Below, in pieces: positions 23,926 through 32,437 of a DNA stretch of 43,585 nt. A model generated the notes under the pieces. That model was not told the origin of the DNA and did no database searches. It saw only the letters and a program-made list of their open reading frames with translations. The first letter of the stretch is position 1. Every line of letters begins with the position of its first letter. Location: assembly GCA_018650185.1 (NCBI GenBank), contig JABIGL010000180.1, positions 1 through 43,585 of the forward strand, given 5' to 3'. The DNA is from Chloroflexota bacterium (GTDB lineage Bacteria > Chloroflexota > Dehalococcoidia > Lucifugimonadales > Lucifugimonadaceae). Position numbers and translations under genes: made by a program.

Positions 23926-24939
23926 CTAGCAGCCCGGCGGATAACTCTTGCTGCTGACCAGGCTGCCGGTCAGATCGAACAGTCCTGCCTCGTCTGGCGT
24001 GCTGTTGTTCCAGATGCTTGTGCCGCGTCCAAACGTGAGGCCCCCGGACTCCAGGTGGAACTCGTTGGTGTAGACGCGGACAGAGTCGCCCGGTGCGATG
24101 GAGATATTCGGAAACTGGAAGGTTGGCGTGCCATCAGCGATGTCTTTGAGTTGCCAGCCAGCGATATCCACCGTTCCACTTCCTGAATTGACGATTTCCA
24201 CGTACTCGTCTGACTCCGATGTCGGGACGACGCCGTCAAAAAAGATGCAAGCGATCCCCACGTTTACGGGTGGCGCGCTGGTCGGGGTTGGTACCGGCAG
24301 AGGTGTCGCCGTCGGCGATGGCGCGTGTGTTGCCGTGGGTGACGGTGGGATGGCCGTAGGTGCAGGTGTGGCGGTGTATGTCACGACGATCGTCGGGACC
24401 ATCGTCGGTGAGGGTGTAGGCGGCTCGACGGTTGAAGTAGGCGTGGCAGTGGGTTCTGGAGAAGTAGTCGCCGTTGGTTCAGGTTCAACTGTGGCGATAG
24501 ATGTTGGGGATGGTTCGGGGATGGGGCTAGGCGTTGGGGATGGGGTTTGAGTTGCGGTGGGTGAGGGGAGGGTATTAGGTGGTGCGACATACGGAGGAGA
24601 TGGTGGAACTGCAGACGGTGTGGCTGTAGGTGCAGGACTAATTTCGGATATCGACTCGGTGGCGTCCGGGTCGATTATCGAGGCAGGCGTAGCAGAACCG
24701 GGGGAGGTGAATGTTGCCGCCGGACCATCGGTCGGAGCCGATGCTGCGGGAGTCCCTGAACTACCGCAAGCAATCGTGACTACCGCTACCAGTGCTAGGG
24801 CGACCGAGAAGATTCCGGGGTGGAATAAGCGACGTTCGGGGTCCAGTAGATCCCGGAACGGCGGTCGAGACTCAGTGACCGGGGTGCGGATGTCCGGGAT
24901 TGTCGTGGCCGTGTCCGGAGTGATCGTGCCCGTGGTCAT
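23926..24939 (-). CDS. Lamin-tail-domain lipoprotein with long Pro/Thr/Ser linker
   Basis: An extracytoplasmic protein of about 337 residues. After a start that overlaps the upstream gene, a hydrophobic signal HPGIFSVALALVAVVTIAC ends in a lipobox-like cysteine. It is followed by about 170 residues of low-complexity P/T/S/A sequence (for example PTATQTPSPTPSPI), then a C-terminal lamin-tail (LTD) fold with the marks FFDGVVPTSESDEYVEIVN, GWQLKD and a tryptophan late in the domain. LTD domains bind surfaces or DNA and often occur on secreted bacterial proteins. The start is unresolved: the ATG at 24939 is the last in-frame one before the signal, overlapping the His-rich gene by 68 bp; the frame stays open to 25182. 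Confidence 0.82.
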   Translation of the reverse strand: MTTGTITPDTATTIPDIRTPVTESRPPFRDLLDPERRLFHPGIFSVALALVAVVTIACGSSGTPAASAPTDGPAATFTSPGSATPASIIDPDATESISEISPAPTATPSAVPPSPPYVAPPNTLPSPTATQTPSPTPSPIPEPSPTSIATVEPEPTATTSPEPTATPTSTVEPPTPSPTMVPTIVVTYTATPAPTAIPPSPTATHAPSPTATPLPVPTPTSAPPVNVGIACIFFDGVVPTSESDEYVEIVNSGSGTVDIAGWQLKDIADGTPTFQFPNISIAPGDSVRVYTNEFHLESGGLTFGRGTSIWNNSTPDEAGLFDLTGSLVSSKSYPPGC

Positions 24940-25483
24940 GTTCGTGGTCGTGACCGGAGTGATCGTGCTCGCCGTGGTCGTGACCGGCACTATCACCGTG
25001 GTCGTGTCCTGAATGGGCATCCGCCAGATTGTCGTGCGAATCTCCGAAAGAGATTCCCTCAAGTGAATCTGGCGGAAGAGTCGGGTTTTCGGCCTCACCG
25101 AACGACACGTAGTGCGGCGGTGGGTCGTTGAATACCAGATATGCGGAACGCGACGACGCTGATATCCGCTCGGTGGCGCCAAACCAGACCACGTCTGGAC
25201 CGTTTAGCAGTTGCGTCGGGCCGCCCTTCGTTTCTCCACGAAGGCGATCTCTGATTGGTGCTCCACCCGGTTCTCCCACGCCCCATGCAACCACTCCCTC
25301 ATAATCACTCGGCAGGACAAACCGCCAGTCCCGAGCGAACCCGAAATGCGGATGAACCTCTACTGCGACGTGCGTCTCCACGCCGTTGTAAGGGTGATGG
25401 ACACTCCATGCATAGTGAGTACGCACATCGCCCTGGTCCGGGCCGTGTGAATGTCCGGGATCATCGTGACCTGGATGAGTCAA
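24872..25483 (-). CDS. His-rich protein of unknown function
   Basis: A 203-residue protein starting with TTG at 25483 (AGGGG about 9 nt upstream). The middle (residues about 20-130) is a beta-rich domain that I cannot assign, containing WSVHHPYNGVETHVAVEVHP and ending at HYVSFGEAE. The last 55 residues are a His/Asp/Gly repeat (S-G-H-D-H-G-D-S-A-G-H-D-H-G-E), the type seen in metal-binding tails of urease, hydrogenase and nickel or zinc chaperones. No signal peptide is apparent, so cytosolic metal storage or delivery is one option. The repeat coding region overlaps the start of the lamin-tail gene. Confidence 0.72.
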   Translation of the reverse strand: MTHPGHDDPGHSHGPDQGDVRTHYAWSVHHPYNGVETHVAVEVHPHFGFARDWRFVLPSDYEGVVAWGVGEPGGAPIRDRLRGETKGGPTQLLNGPDVVWFGATERISASSRSAYLVFNDPPPHYVSFGEAENPTLPPDSLEGISFGDSHDNLADAHSGHDHGDSAGHDHGEHDHSGHDHEHDHGHDHSGHGHDNPGHPHPGH

Positions 25484-25500
25484 AGTGGCGAGACCCCTGT

Positions 25501-25770
25501 TTAGGAGTCCTGGTCGGCCTGTGACCGGTTCAGTAGCCGGGATAGGCGGGAGATTCGTCGAGCTGCATTGTTCTTGTGCACGACGCCCTTGCTTGCGGCG
25601 GTGGCGAGCGCGCTCTTGGCTGCTGCTACAGCTGCTACGGCCTCATCTGACGACGGGTCGTCCTCGATGGCCGCACGCGCTTCGGCGACCTTGTTCCGGG
25701 CAAGTGACCGAATAGGCCGGTTGCGTTCAGATTTACGTTCCGCGACCCGTCGGGCCTTCGCTGCGGGCAT
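25501..25770 (-). CDS. rpsT: 30S ribosomal protein S20
   Basis: An 89-residue basic protein with the S20 pattern: AAKARRVAERKSERNRP at the N-terminus, alternating helices, and KGVVHKNNAARRISRLSRLL at the C-terminus. The ATG at 25770 has GAGGAG 12 nt upstream. It lies just downstream of rel and its terminator, so it is probably transcribed from its own promoter or by readthrough. Confidence 0.96.
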   Translation of the reverse strand: MPAAKARRVAERKSERNRPIRSLARNKVAEARAAIEDDPSSDEAVAAVAAAKSALATAASKGVVHKNNAARRISRLSRLLNRSQADQDS

Positions 25771-25790
25771 TTTTCGTGCGTTCTCCTCAG

Positions 25791-25814
25791 AAAAAACCCG
25801 GCGCGATGCGCCGG
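25791..25814 (-). terminator. Rho-independent terminator after rel
   Basis: On the minus strand CCGGCGC-atc-GCGCCGG (25814-25798) is followed by GTTTTTT. It lies 61 bp after the rel stop and just before the S20 ribosome site. Confidence 0.88.
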
Positions 25815-25874
25815 ATGTATGACCGGGTTGCCAAACGGGCCGCCCGGTTCAACTGTCTTGCTGGCAGGTTCTGT

Positions 25875-28082
25875 CTAGCCAGCTCCCTGTCTCTGTACCG
25901 ATTGCACGCCCGGAACTGCATCCAGCCTCGCGCACAATCTGGTCAACTGGTCAACCCCACTAGTGTACACCGTGAGTTCCACGGTAGATCGACCGGCCAA
26001 CTGCTGCTCACTTGAGTGTATCCGGTGGATATTCGCCTTTTCACGAGACACAACCGCCGTAAGGTCCCGCAAAAGACCTACGCGGTCCCATGCGTCGATC
26101 TTGAGGCGTGAGGCGTAACGTTCTTCGAGATGGCCCCATGCGACTTCTACCGAGCGCTCCGGCTCGAGTCGTGCTCGCAGGTTTGGGCAGGTCTGGAGGT
26201 GGACCGTGACGCCGCGCTCGCGGGTCACATAGCCCGTGATGGCGTCGCCGTATACCGGTGAGCAGCATCGGGCGAGGCGTGTAACCGTGTCCGATGCTGA
26301 CTGATCAGAATGGAGAACGACGACGCCCTGATGAGATTGTTCACCTTCACGTTCCACCCGGACGAGGTCTGGCTCGCCCGCGATATCTACGAGGCCGCGA
26401 ACGACGTCTGCGGGTTGCAGCGTTCCGCTACCCAGGGCTTCCGCCAGATCATCTGCGGATTCAAATTTGAGAGCAGCTGCGATCTCTTCTTCGGGTGTCG
26501 ATGATCGGAGTTGTGACACCTGACGCCGGAGCAGCTCTCGTCCACGCTGGACGTTCTCTTCACGGCGTTGCCGCCTGAACCAGGTACGAACCTTTTCCCG
26601 TGCGCTCGCCGTGTAAAGGTATCCCAGGTCCGGGTTCAACCAGTCCGTTCGTGGTCCACGCACGCTACGCGATTTATCGATCTCGACGGTATCGCCGTTC
26701 TCGAGCACAGTATTCAGCGGCACGTGTTGGCCGTTCACGGATGCGGACACGGTGTGGTGACCGAGGTCCGTGTGGACGCGGTATGCGAAGTCGAGCGGCG
26801 TTGATCCGCCTGGCAACTCTTTGATCTCACCCATCGGTGTGTAGACGTAAACCTGGTCGCGTAGGATGTCGGTTCTTACGGTGTCCAGGTACTGGGAGTC
26901 TCCCTCGAGTTCGTTCTGCCAGTCGAGAAGTTGTCGTAGCCAGGACATTCGTTGTTCAAAGTTGTCGTCCGAGCTGGAATCGCCCTCTTCTTTGTAGGCC
27001 CAGTGCGACGCGACCCCGTTCTCCGCAAGGTCGTGCATGCGTCGTGTGCGGATCTGTATCTCAACGGGAGCGTTCTCTTCGCACATCACCGAGGTGTGGA
27101 TCGACTGGTACAGGTTCTCTTTGGGGCTGGCAATGTAGTCATCAAACTGACCCGGTACCGGTCGCCAGAGGCTGTGTGCAATCCAAAGGACGCGGTAGCA
27201 CTCTTCTTCTGACCCGACGAGAACACGTAGGGCCGTAAGATCCTGAATGTCGTTGAACTGGCGGCCCTGTTCGGCGTAGCGGTGCATCTTCTGGTAGATG
27301 CTGTACAGGTGCTTGGGTCGCCCGGTTACTTCGGCCTGAATGTCGTGTTCGTCCAGCTTTTCCTGGAGGATTTTCATCACGCGTTCCGTGTACTGCTCAC
27401 GCTCGGATCTCTTGCGCCTGATAAGCCGGTATACGGAACGATACTGCCGCGGTTGAAGGTGTCGGAACGCCTCGTCTTCGAGACGCCACTTGAGATCCCA
27501 AGCTCCGAGGCGGTGTGCAAGTGGAGCGTAGATCTCCAAGGTCTCTCGTGCGATCGATATCCGGCGATCCTGAGAGTGCGCATCGAGGGTGCGCATGTTG
27601 TGCAGCCGGTCGGCAAGTTTGATCAGAACAACCCGGACGTCTTCGGCCATAGCGACCAGCATCTTGCGCATGCTGGCGGCCTGGCGTGCGGTTCGATCAT
27701 CGTCCTGGTCTATGTTGCCGTTCAATGCGAACGACGCGTTCACCCGGTCACCGCGTGCCAGGATGTCGATCGAGTTCATCTTGGTGACGCCGTCGACCAG
27801 CTTTGCGACCTCGTCGCCGAATTTGTCTTCGATCTGTTCGCGCGAGATTTCGCAGTCTTCGATCACATCGTGAAGCAGGGCCGCAGCCAGCGTGGTTGCA
27901 TCCATGCGGCGCTCGGCGAGGAACTCCGCCGTGGCGATGGGGTGCTCTACGTAAGGCTCTCCGGAGAGTCGTGACTGTCCGGAGTGTGCGTCCGTCGCAA
28001 ATGCCAGAGCGTCACGAACGAACTCCGCCCGATCATCGGCGAGGTAGGTGTCTATCTTGCTCAGGAGGGAGATTGCTGGCAT
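25875..28082 (-). CDS. rel: Bifunctional (p)ppGpp synthetase/hydrolase, RelA/SpoT family
   Basis: Makes and degrades the stringent-response alarmone. The 735-residue protein has all expected domains in order: an HD hydrolase (EHPIATAEFL, LLHDVIED; residues about 20-180), a synthetase (SPKENLYQSIHTSV, GVASHWAYKE; to about 380), a TGS domain (VYVYTPMGEIKELPGGSTPL), a zinc-finger-like/helical part (LARCCSPVYGD) and a C-terminal ACT domain (WDRVGLLRDLTAVVS). The intact HD motif argues for a single bifunctional enzyme. It starts at ATG 28082 and ends before a strong terminator. Confidence 0.97.
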   Translation of the reverse strand: MPAISLLSKIDTYLADDRAEFVRDALAFATDAHSGQSRLSGEPYVEHPIATAEFLAERRMDATTLAAALLHDVIEDCEISREQIEDKFGDEVAKLVDGVTKMNSIDILARGDRVNASFALNGNIDQDDDRTARQAASMRKMLVAMAEDVRVVLIKLADRLHNMRTLDAHSQDRRISIARETLEIYAPLAHRLGAWDLKWRLEDEAFRHLQPRQYRSVYRLIRRKRSEREQYTERVMKILQEKLDEHDIQAEVTGRPKHLYSIYQKMHRYAEQGRQFNDIQDLTALRVLVGSEEECYRVLWIAHSLWRPVPGQFDDYIASPKENLYQSIHTSVMCEENAPVEIQIRTRRMHDLAENGVASHWAYKEEGDSSSDDNFEQRMSWLRQLLDWQNELEGDSQYLDTVRTDILRDQVYVYTPMGEIKELPGGSTPLDFAYRVHTDLGHHTVSASVNGQHVPLNTVLENGDTVEIDKSRSVRGPRTDWLNPDLGYLYTASAREKVRTWFRRQRREENVQRGRELLRRQVSQLRSSTPEEEIAAALKFESADDLAEALGSGTLQPADVVRGLVDIAGEPDLVRVEREGEQSHQGVVVLHSDQSASDTVTRLARCCSPVYGDAITGYVTRERGVTVHLQTCPNLRARLEPERSVEVAWGHLEERYASRLKIDAWDRVGLLRDLTAVVSREKANIHRIHSSEQQLAGRSTVELTVYTSGVDQLTRLCARLDAVPGVQSVQRQGAG

Positions 28083-28199
28083 ACAGATTCTCTTGGTCGG
28101 GAAAGCGACGGTTTTGTTGAGGCGCTCGTCTCTTGTGCCCGAATGGTTGACCTGATTTTACGATGTCTGGCGAGGTACACCAAGGGGGTCGCCACTCGT

Positions 28200-28238
28200 G
28201 AGATTGCAGGTCTAGGCTCCGAGGACCCTAGCAATCTC
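28200..28238. other. Large hairpin spanning the stop codon of the AIR-synthase-like gene
   Basis: GAGATTGC (28200-28207) and GCAATCTC (28231-28238) are perfect 8-bp arms; within them CTAGG (28212-28216) can pair with CCTAG (28227-28231). The minus-strand stop codon at 28214-28212 lies inside. There is no T-run, so it may affect RNA stability or act as a weak terminator. Confidence 0.5.
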
Positions 28239-29237
28239 GTCGCGTTCGAAGATGGGGAATGGGAGTTCCTGCCCGCCGGAGACGAGTTTTAAGCCGTCTT
28301 CTGCCGGTCGAACTTCGCCGATATCGACCGCCGGGGATCCGGTTCCCGTCACGGCGTCGATCACTCCGGCTGCGCTATCAGGTGCGGCGGTGATAAGCAG
28401 CGCGCCAGAGGCGATTAGTCCCCACGGGTCTACGCTGAGAGCGTCACATAGCTCTGCTGCTTCCGGAAGTATCGGGACGTTGTCCCGATTGATGAGCATG
28501 CCGGTATTCGAGGCCGCTGACACCTCCGACAGCGCCGTGGCGAGTCCGCCTTCGGTGGGATCGTGCATGGATGTTACGCCGCTTGCTGCGTGGGCTGCGC
28601 GGGCTTCCGGTACGACACTGATCCCCGGCTCGTACAGGTAGTCGGCCGCACGGTCCAGGACACTTGCCGACACTCCCGCTCTCTTCAGTTGCGGCCGCAT
28701 CTCGCGTGCCAGCAGAGACGTGCCTTCAATGGCGATGCCTTTGGTGAGGATCACGCGGTCACCAGGTCGTGCCCCGGCGGTCATCACTTCTTTACCCTTC
28801 TCAACTTCGCCCAGCATCGTGCCGGAGATGATCGGGCGGGGAAGGTCGAGGGTCATCTCGGTGTGGCCGCCGATCATGGTGATGCCCAGCGCGTCGCAGG
28901 CTTCTGCGATCTGGTCGAATATCAGTTCCACCTCATCCGGCGTGGTGCCCACGGGCAGCAGTGCGGTACCCAGGAACCACTTCGGTATAGCCCCGCAGCA
29001 GGCGACATCGTTGGCGTTTACCTGCACGGTGTACCACCCGGCGAGGTCGGTGGCGAAGGTGACGGGATCGCTTTTTGCCACGAGGAGGGTGTCGCCGAAG
29101 TCCAGAAATGCGGCGTCCTCGCCGACGCCCGGGCCGACAACCACGCGTGGGTCGTCACGTTGGATCTTGGACAACAGGCGTCCGAGTAACTCACCTGGCA
29201 GCTTGCCTGCAGGTAGACCCGGGTTAGTTGGGGGCAC
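28212..29237 (-). CDS. AIR synthase/HypE-related protein
   Basis: A 341-residue member of the PurM/HypE/ThiL/SelD ATP-grasp-like superfamily. It shows GPGVGEDAAFLDFGD, AKSDPVTFATD, QVNANDVACCGAIPKWFLG, MIGGHTEMT and the C-terminal MHDPTEGGLATALSEV, close to HypE and to archaeal AIR-synthase-like proteins. It lacks the HypE C-terminal P-R-I-C cysteine, so it probably does not serve hydrogenase cyanide formation, and it lacks the SelD N-terminal Cys/Sec. The true substrate is unknown. Starts at GTG 29237 with GAGGG upstream. Confidence 0.87.
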   Translation of the reverse strand: MPPTNPGLPAGKLPGELLGRLLSKIQRDDPRVVVGPGVGEDAAFLDFGDTLLVAKSDPVTFATDLAGWYTVQVNANDVACCGAIPKWFLGTALLPVGTTPDEVELIFDQIAEACDALGITMIGGHTEMTLDLPRPIISGTMLGEVEKGKEVMTAGARPGDRVILTKGIAIEGTSLLAREMRPQLKRAGVSASVLDRAADYLYEPGISVVPEARAAHAASGVTSMHDPTEGGLATALSEVSAASNTGMLINRDNVPILPEAAELCDALSVDPWGLIASGALLITAAPDSAAGVIDAVTGTGSPAVDIGEVRPAEDGLKLVSGGQELPFPIFERDEIARVLGA

Positions 29238-29375
29238 GTTCGATTCCCTCTCGGTATGTATTCGGCTGAGCCATCACGGCGGATTGTACGGGCTTATTTG
29301 TCGCTCCCCGCATAGCTCGTCGCCGTCCTACAATGCCGTCGGCTTCATATTTCACCAGCCAGAAAGACCACCTAA

Positions 29376-30995
29376 ATGCCCGAGATGACCGGCGCCGAAG
29401 CACTCCGAAGATCGTTAGAAGCGGAAGGCGTGGACACGGTGTTCGCACTCCCGGGAGTTCAGATCATGGCCGCGTTTGACGCGCTGCATGACAGCCAGGA
29501 AATTCGGCTCGTCAGTACGCGACATGAGCAGACGACGGCATACATGGCCGATGGATACGCCCGTGTGGCGCGGAAGCCCGGCGTGGCGCTTGTCGTTCCC
29601 GGGCCGGGAGCTCTTAACGCGGCGGCAGCGGTCGGGACGGCCTACGCCACCTCATCTCCGGTGTTGCTCATATCCGGCCAGATCCCGAGCGGATCTATCG
29701 GCAAAGGTGAAGGCCAGCTACACGAGGTCGAGGAGCAGCTCGACGTTTTCAAGCCCATCGTGAAATGGAACACCCGCGTGACGTCGGTTGCCGACATTCC
29801 CGGAGCCATCCACGAGGCATTCAAGCAGATGACGACAGGCCGCCCACGCCCGGTCGAGGTGGAAATTCCACCGGACATCCTTGCGGCGACGGGCGACGTG
29901 GACATCATCGAAGCCGAGCTTTACCCGGTCGAACAGCCATCGGACGATGCCGTGGCGAAGGCGGCCGAAGCGCTTGCCGGTGCCAGCAATCCGGCGATCG
30001 TGATCGGCGGAGGTACGCTTCGGGCGGAAGCGGGACCAGAGGTGGCGGCGATCGCTGAAATGCTGGACGCACCTATCGTCGGGACGCAACAGGCCAAGGG
30101 CGCGCTCCCGGCAAGCCATCCGCAATATGTAGGCGTCCACTACGCACAGGTCGGCGTCAGTGCCGAACTGCTTGGCGAATCCGACGTGATTCTGGTGGCC
30201 GGGACAAGGTTCCTGGTTCCGGGGTTCTCAGCAAAAGAAGGACAGACGATCATCAAGATCGATGTCGATCAACGAGAGCTGGATAAAGACCACGGCACGA
30301 CCATCGCCATCAAGGCCGATGCAAAAGCGGGCATCGGAAAAATCAACGCTGCGCTGCGCAGTCGTGGTGTGGATGGTGCGAAGGGAAGTGGCGAACGTGC
30401 TGCTCGGTACCGCGAGAAGCTACAGAAATTTATTGGCGATTCGGCTCCGGCTCAGACGGCGTGGGTTAACGCGGTACGTGAGGCGACCGATGATGACGCT
30501 GTACTTATCTCCGGGATGACCAACATCGGGTACTGGAGCCACGTGGCGTACGACGTCGAGGACGGTGGTGAGTACATCGGGACCGGCTATTTCGGCAACC
30601 TCGGTTTTGGATTCCCGACTGCGCTGGGAGCAAAGGTCGCCGCGGGGGATCGTGCCGTAGTGGCGTTGTGTGGAGACGGCGGCTTCATGTACAGCCCGCA
30701 GGAGCTGGCGACGATGAAGCAGCACGGGATCAACCTCGTCGCGGTGATATTCGACAATGGCGCGTTCGGAGCTTCGCGGTGGGACCAGGAGCACCGTTAC
30801 GGCGACCGCGAGATCGGCACGGAGTTCTTCAACCCTGACTGGGACACGCTGGCGGCAGCGTTCGGGATTCGGTCGCAGGGTGTGGACACGCCTGCAGACC
30901 TGACATCCGCCATCCGAGACGCGATAGCACTGGATGAGCCGTCCCTGATCCACGTCACTCTCCCGATCATGGCGCCACCCTTCCAACTGGCGTAG
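29376..30995 (+). CDS. Thiamine-diphosphate-dependent enzyme, acetolactate-synthase-like
   Basis: A 539-residue ThDP enzyme of the pyruvate-oxidase/decarboxylase fold. The pyrimidine-domain glutamate is E51 in STRHEQTTAYMADGYAR; the central domain is VIGGGTLRAEAGPEV; the cofactor site is CGDGGFMYSPQELATMKQHG ending in DNGAFG (about residues 431-461). The family includes acetolactate synthase, sulfoacetaldehyde acetyltransferase and oxalyl-CoA or benzoylformate decarboxylase; no residue here decides between them. No small regulatory subunit follows, so valine biosynthesis is unlikely. The ATG at 29376 precedes the conserved TGAEALRRSLEAEGV. Confidence 0.92.
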   Translation: MPEMTGAEALRRSLEAEGVDTVFALPGVQIMAAFDALHDSQEIRLVSTRHEQTTAYMADGYARVARKPGVALVVPGPGALNAAAAVGTAYATSSPVLLISGQIPSGSIGKGEGQLHEVEEQLDVFKPIVKWNTRVTSVADIPGAIHEAFKQMTTGRPRPVEVEIPPDILAATGDVDIIEAELYPVEQPSDDAVAKAAEALAGASNPAIVIGGGTLRAEAGPEVAAIAEMLDAPIVGTQQAKGALPASHPQYVGVHYAQVGVSAELLGESDVILVAGTRFLVPGFSAKEGQTIIKIDVDQRELDKDHGTTIAIKADAKAGIGKINAALRSRGVDGAKGSGERAARYREKLQKFIGDSAPAQTAWVNAVREATDDDAVLISGMTNIGYWSHVAYDVEDGGEYIGTGYFGNLGFGFPTALGAKVAAGDRAVVALCGDGGFMYSPQELATMKQHGINLVAVIFDNGAFGASRWDQEHRYGDREIGTEFFNPDWDTLAAAFGIRSQGVDTPADLTSAIRDAIALDEPSLIHVTLPIMAPPFQLA

Positions 30996-31399
30996 GCGTT
31001 TCCAGACGTTCCTAATTAAGTCCAGCCCTGACATCCGCTGACCACGTTTCGGTTAGAGAAACGCTTCGACGACGCGTATCAGGCGTGATCCAATGGCATA
31101 GCTCATGAATATGTATGCACGAACAAAATAATTCGTATGTACGAACATCGATGTAATCAGCTATGTATTGTTATGGATCGTGAGGGCTGCGTGAGGATCC
31201 AATCGTGTGGAATAATCGCAGTTGACTTCGCACGCACGAAGATTCAAAATCGTCTGTACACTGACTGAAACATGTGCACACAGGTCGGTCACATATCGAC
31301 ACCCTATGAGTTCCGTCACTGAACCGAACTCAACCCAACCGGGCCAGACACCCTCCTTGAAAGTGTCGCTGTCCGAGACGAAAGGTCCCTGAGCGAGGA
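30996..31399. promoter_or_regulatory. Regulatory region upstream of the iron ABC operon
   Basis: This 404-bp gap has no gene. It holds a small hairpin CGTTTC-ggttaga-GAAACG (31045-31063) and three related sites: TATGTATGCACGAA (31110-31123), the palindrome TTCGTA-TG-TACGAA (31132-31145) and TTCGCACGCACGAA (31227-31240). The third lies inside a candidate promoter, TTGACT at 31222-31227 and CAAAAT at 31245-31250 with a 17-nt spacer. The start codon at 31400 would leave a leader of roughly 140 nt. Confidence 0.6.
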
Positions 31400-32437
31400 A
31401 TGACAACCGAAATATCGAACCTACTAGGACGACGCCCGGTTTTGTTGGTGTTGGGTCTGGCAACGGTGCTATTTCTGGCCGTCGCATGTTCCTCAGATGG
31501 CGAGGATAGCGATGGCGAACTGGTGATCTACTCCGGTCGAAGCGAGTCGCTGATCGATCCGTTAATCAAGCGCTTCGAGGAGGCCACCGGAATAGACGCA
31601 AAGGTCAACTACGCCGGTACCGGTGCTCTGGCCGCAACACTCCTGGAAGAGGGAGACCGGTCACCGGCAGACGTGTTCTTTGCACAGGACCCGGGTGGAC
31701 TTGGCGCAATTATCGACATGGTCAAGCCGCTTGATGACGATTTGATCGTACGAGTACCGGACTGGGCAAGATCGCCTGACAACCTGTGGGTTGGCATATC
31801 CGGCCGTGCGCGCACCGTCGTTTACAACACCAATAAGCTGTCGCCGGAAGATCTTCCGGACACACTGGACGGATTCACAGACCCGTCATGGAAGGGCCGG
31901 ATCGGCTGGGCACCTACCAACGGCTCGTTCCAGGCGATGGTCACCGGTATGCGCCTAATCTGGGGCGAAGACCGTACACGGGATTGGCTGGAGGGCATCG
32001 TGGCGAACGAGCCCAGCGTCTACGCCAAGAACACCCCAACGGTAGCCGCGACAGGTTCGGGTGAGGTCGAAGTCGGATTCGTAAACCACTACTATCTGCA
32101 CCGCTTCCTCGCCGAAGAGGGTGAAGGATTCGCGGCGCGCAACTACTTCCTACCCGGAGGCGGACCCGGTTCGGCGGTGCTGGTTACCGGCGCGGCCATC
32201 TTGAAAACCGCCGACAACGAATCGCAGGCGGAGCGATTCCTGGACTACCTCCTGAGCGAGGATGCACAGAAGTATTTTTCTGAGCAGACGTTTGAATACC
32301 CGCTGATTGATGGCGTGGCTCACGAGGAGTTGCTGCCAAATCTGGACTCACTCAACACGCCCGATATCGATGTGTCTGATCTCGGCGACCTGGAAGCGAC
32401 CCAGAACCTTCTACGTGAGGTCGGCGCTTTGCCATGA
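31400..32437 (+). CDS. Fe(III) ABC transporter solute-binding lipoprotein
   Basis: A 345-residue iron-binding protein of the FbpA/SfuA/FutA type. The signal peptide LGLATVLFLAVAC ends in a lipobox cysteine, anchoring it outside the membrane. Then come VIYSGRSESLIDPLIKRFEE, YAGTGALAATLLEEG, ADVFFAQDPGGLG and, late, the tyrosine pair in VNHYYLHRF, the typical Fe ligands. The ATG at 31400 has GAGGA immediately upstream. It overlaps the permease gene by 4 bp (ATGA). Confidence 0.95.
   Translation: MTTEISNLLGRRPVLLVLGLATVLFLAVACSSDGEDSDGELVIYSGRSESLIDPLIKRFEEATGIDAKVNYAGTGALAATLLEEGDRSPADVFFAQDPGGLGAIIDMVKPLDDDLIVRVPDWARSPDNLWVGISGRARTVVYNTNKLSPEDLPDTLDGFTDPSWKGRIGWAPTNGSFQAMVTGMRLIWGEDRTRDWLEGIVANEPSVYAKNTPTVAATGSGEVEVGFVNHYYLHRFLAEEGEGFAARNYFLPGGGPGSAVLVTGAAILKTADNESQAERFLDYLLSEDAQKYFSEQTFEYPLIDGVAHEELLPNLDSLNTPDIDVSDLGDLEATQNLLREVGALP

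Noticed and set aside
24098-25012. Plus-strand frames rich in Gly/Val opposite the lamin-tail gene
   Set aside because: They are mirror images of the Pro/Thr/Ser linker and the His repeat; the low-complexity pattern explains the open frames.
27282-27974. Long plus-strand frame opposite rel
   Set aside because: Antisense shadow of the conserved rel HD and synthetase regions, without any domain.
28212-29237. Selenophosphate synthetase (SelD) to go with the selenoproteins
   Set aside because: The protein is of the same superfamily, but it has no N-terminal Cys/Sec loop and the motifs match HypE/AIR-synthase-like proteins.
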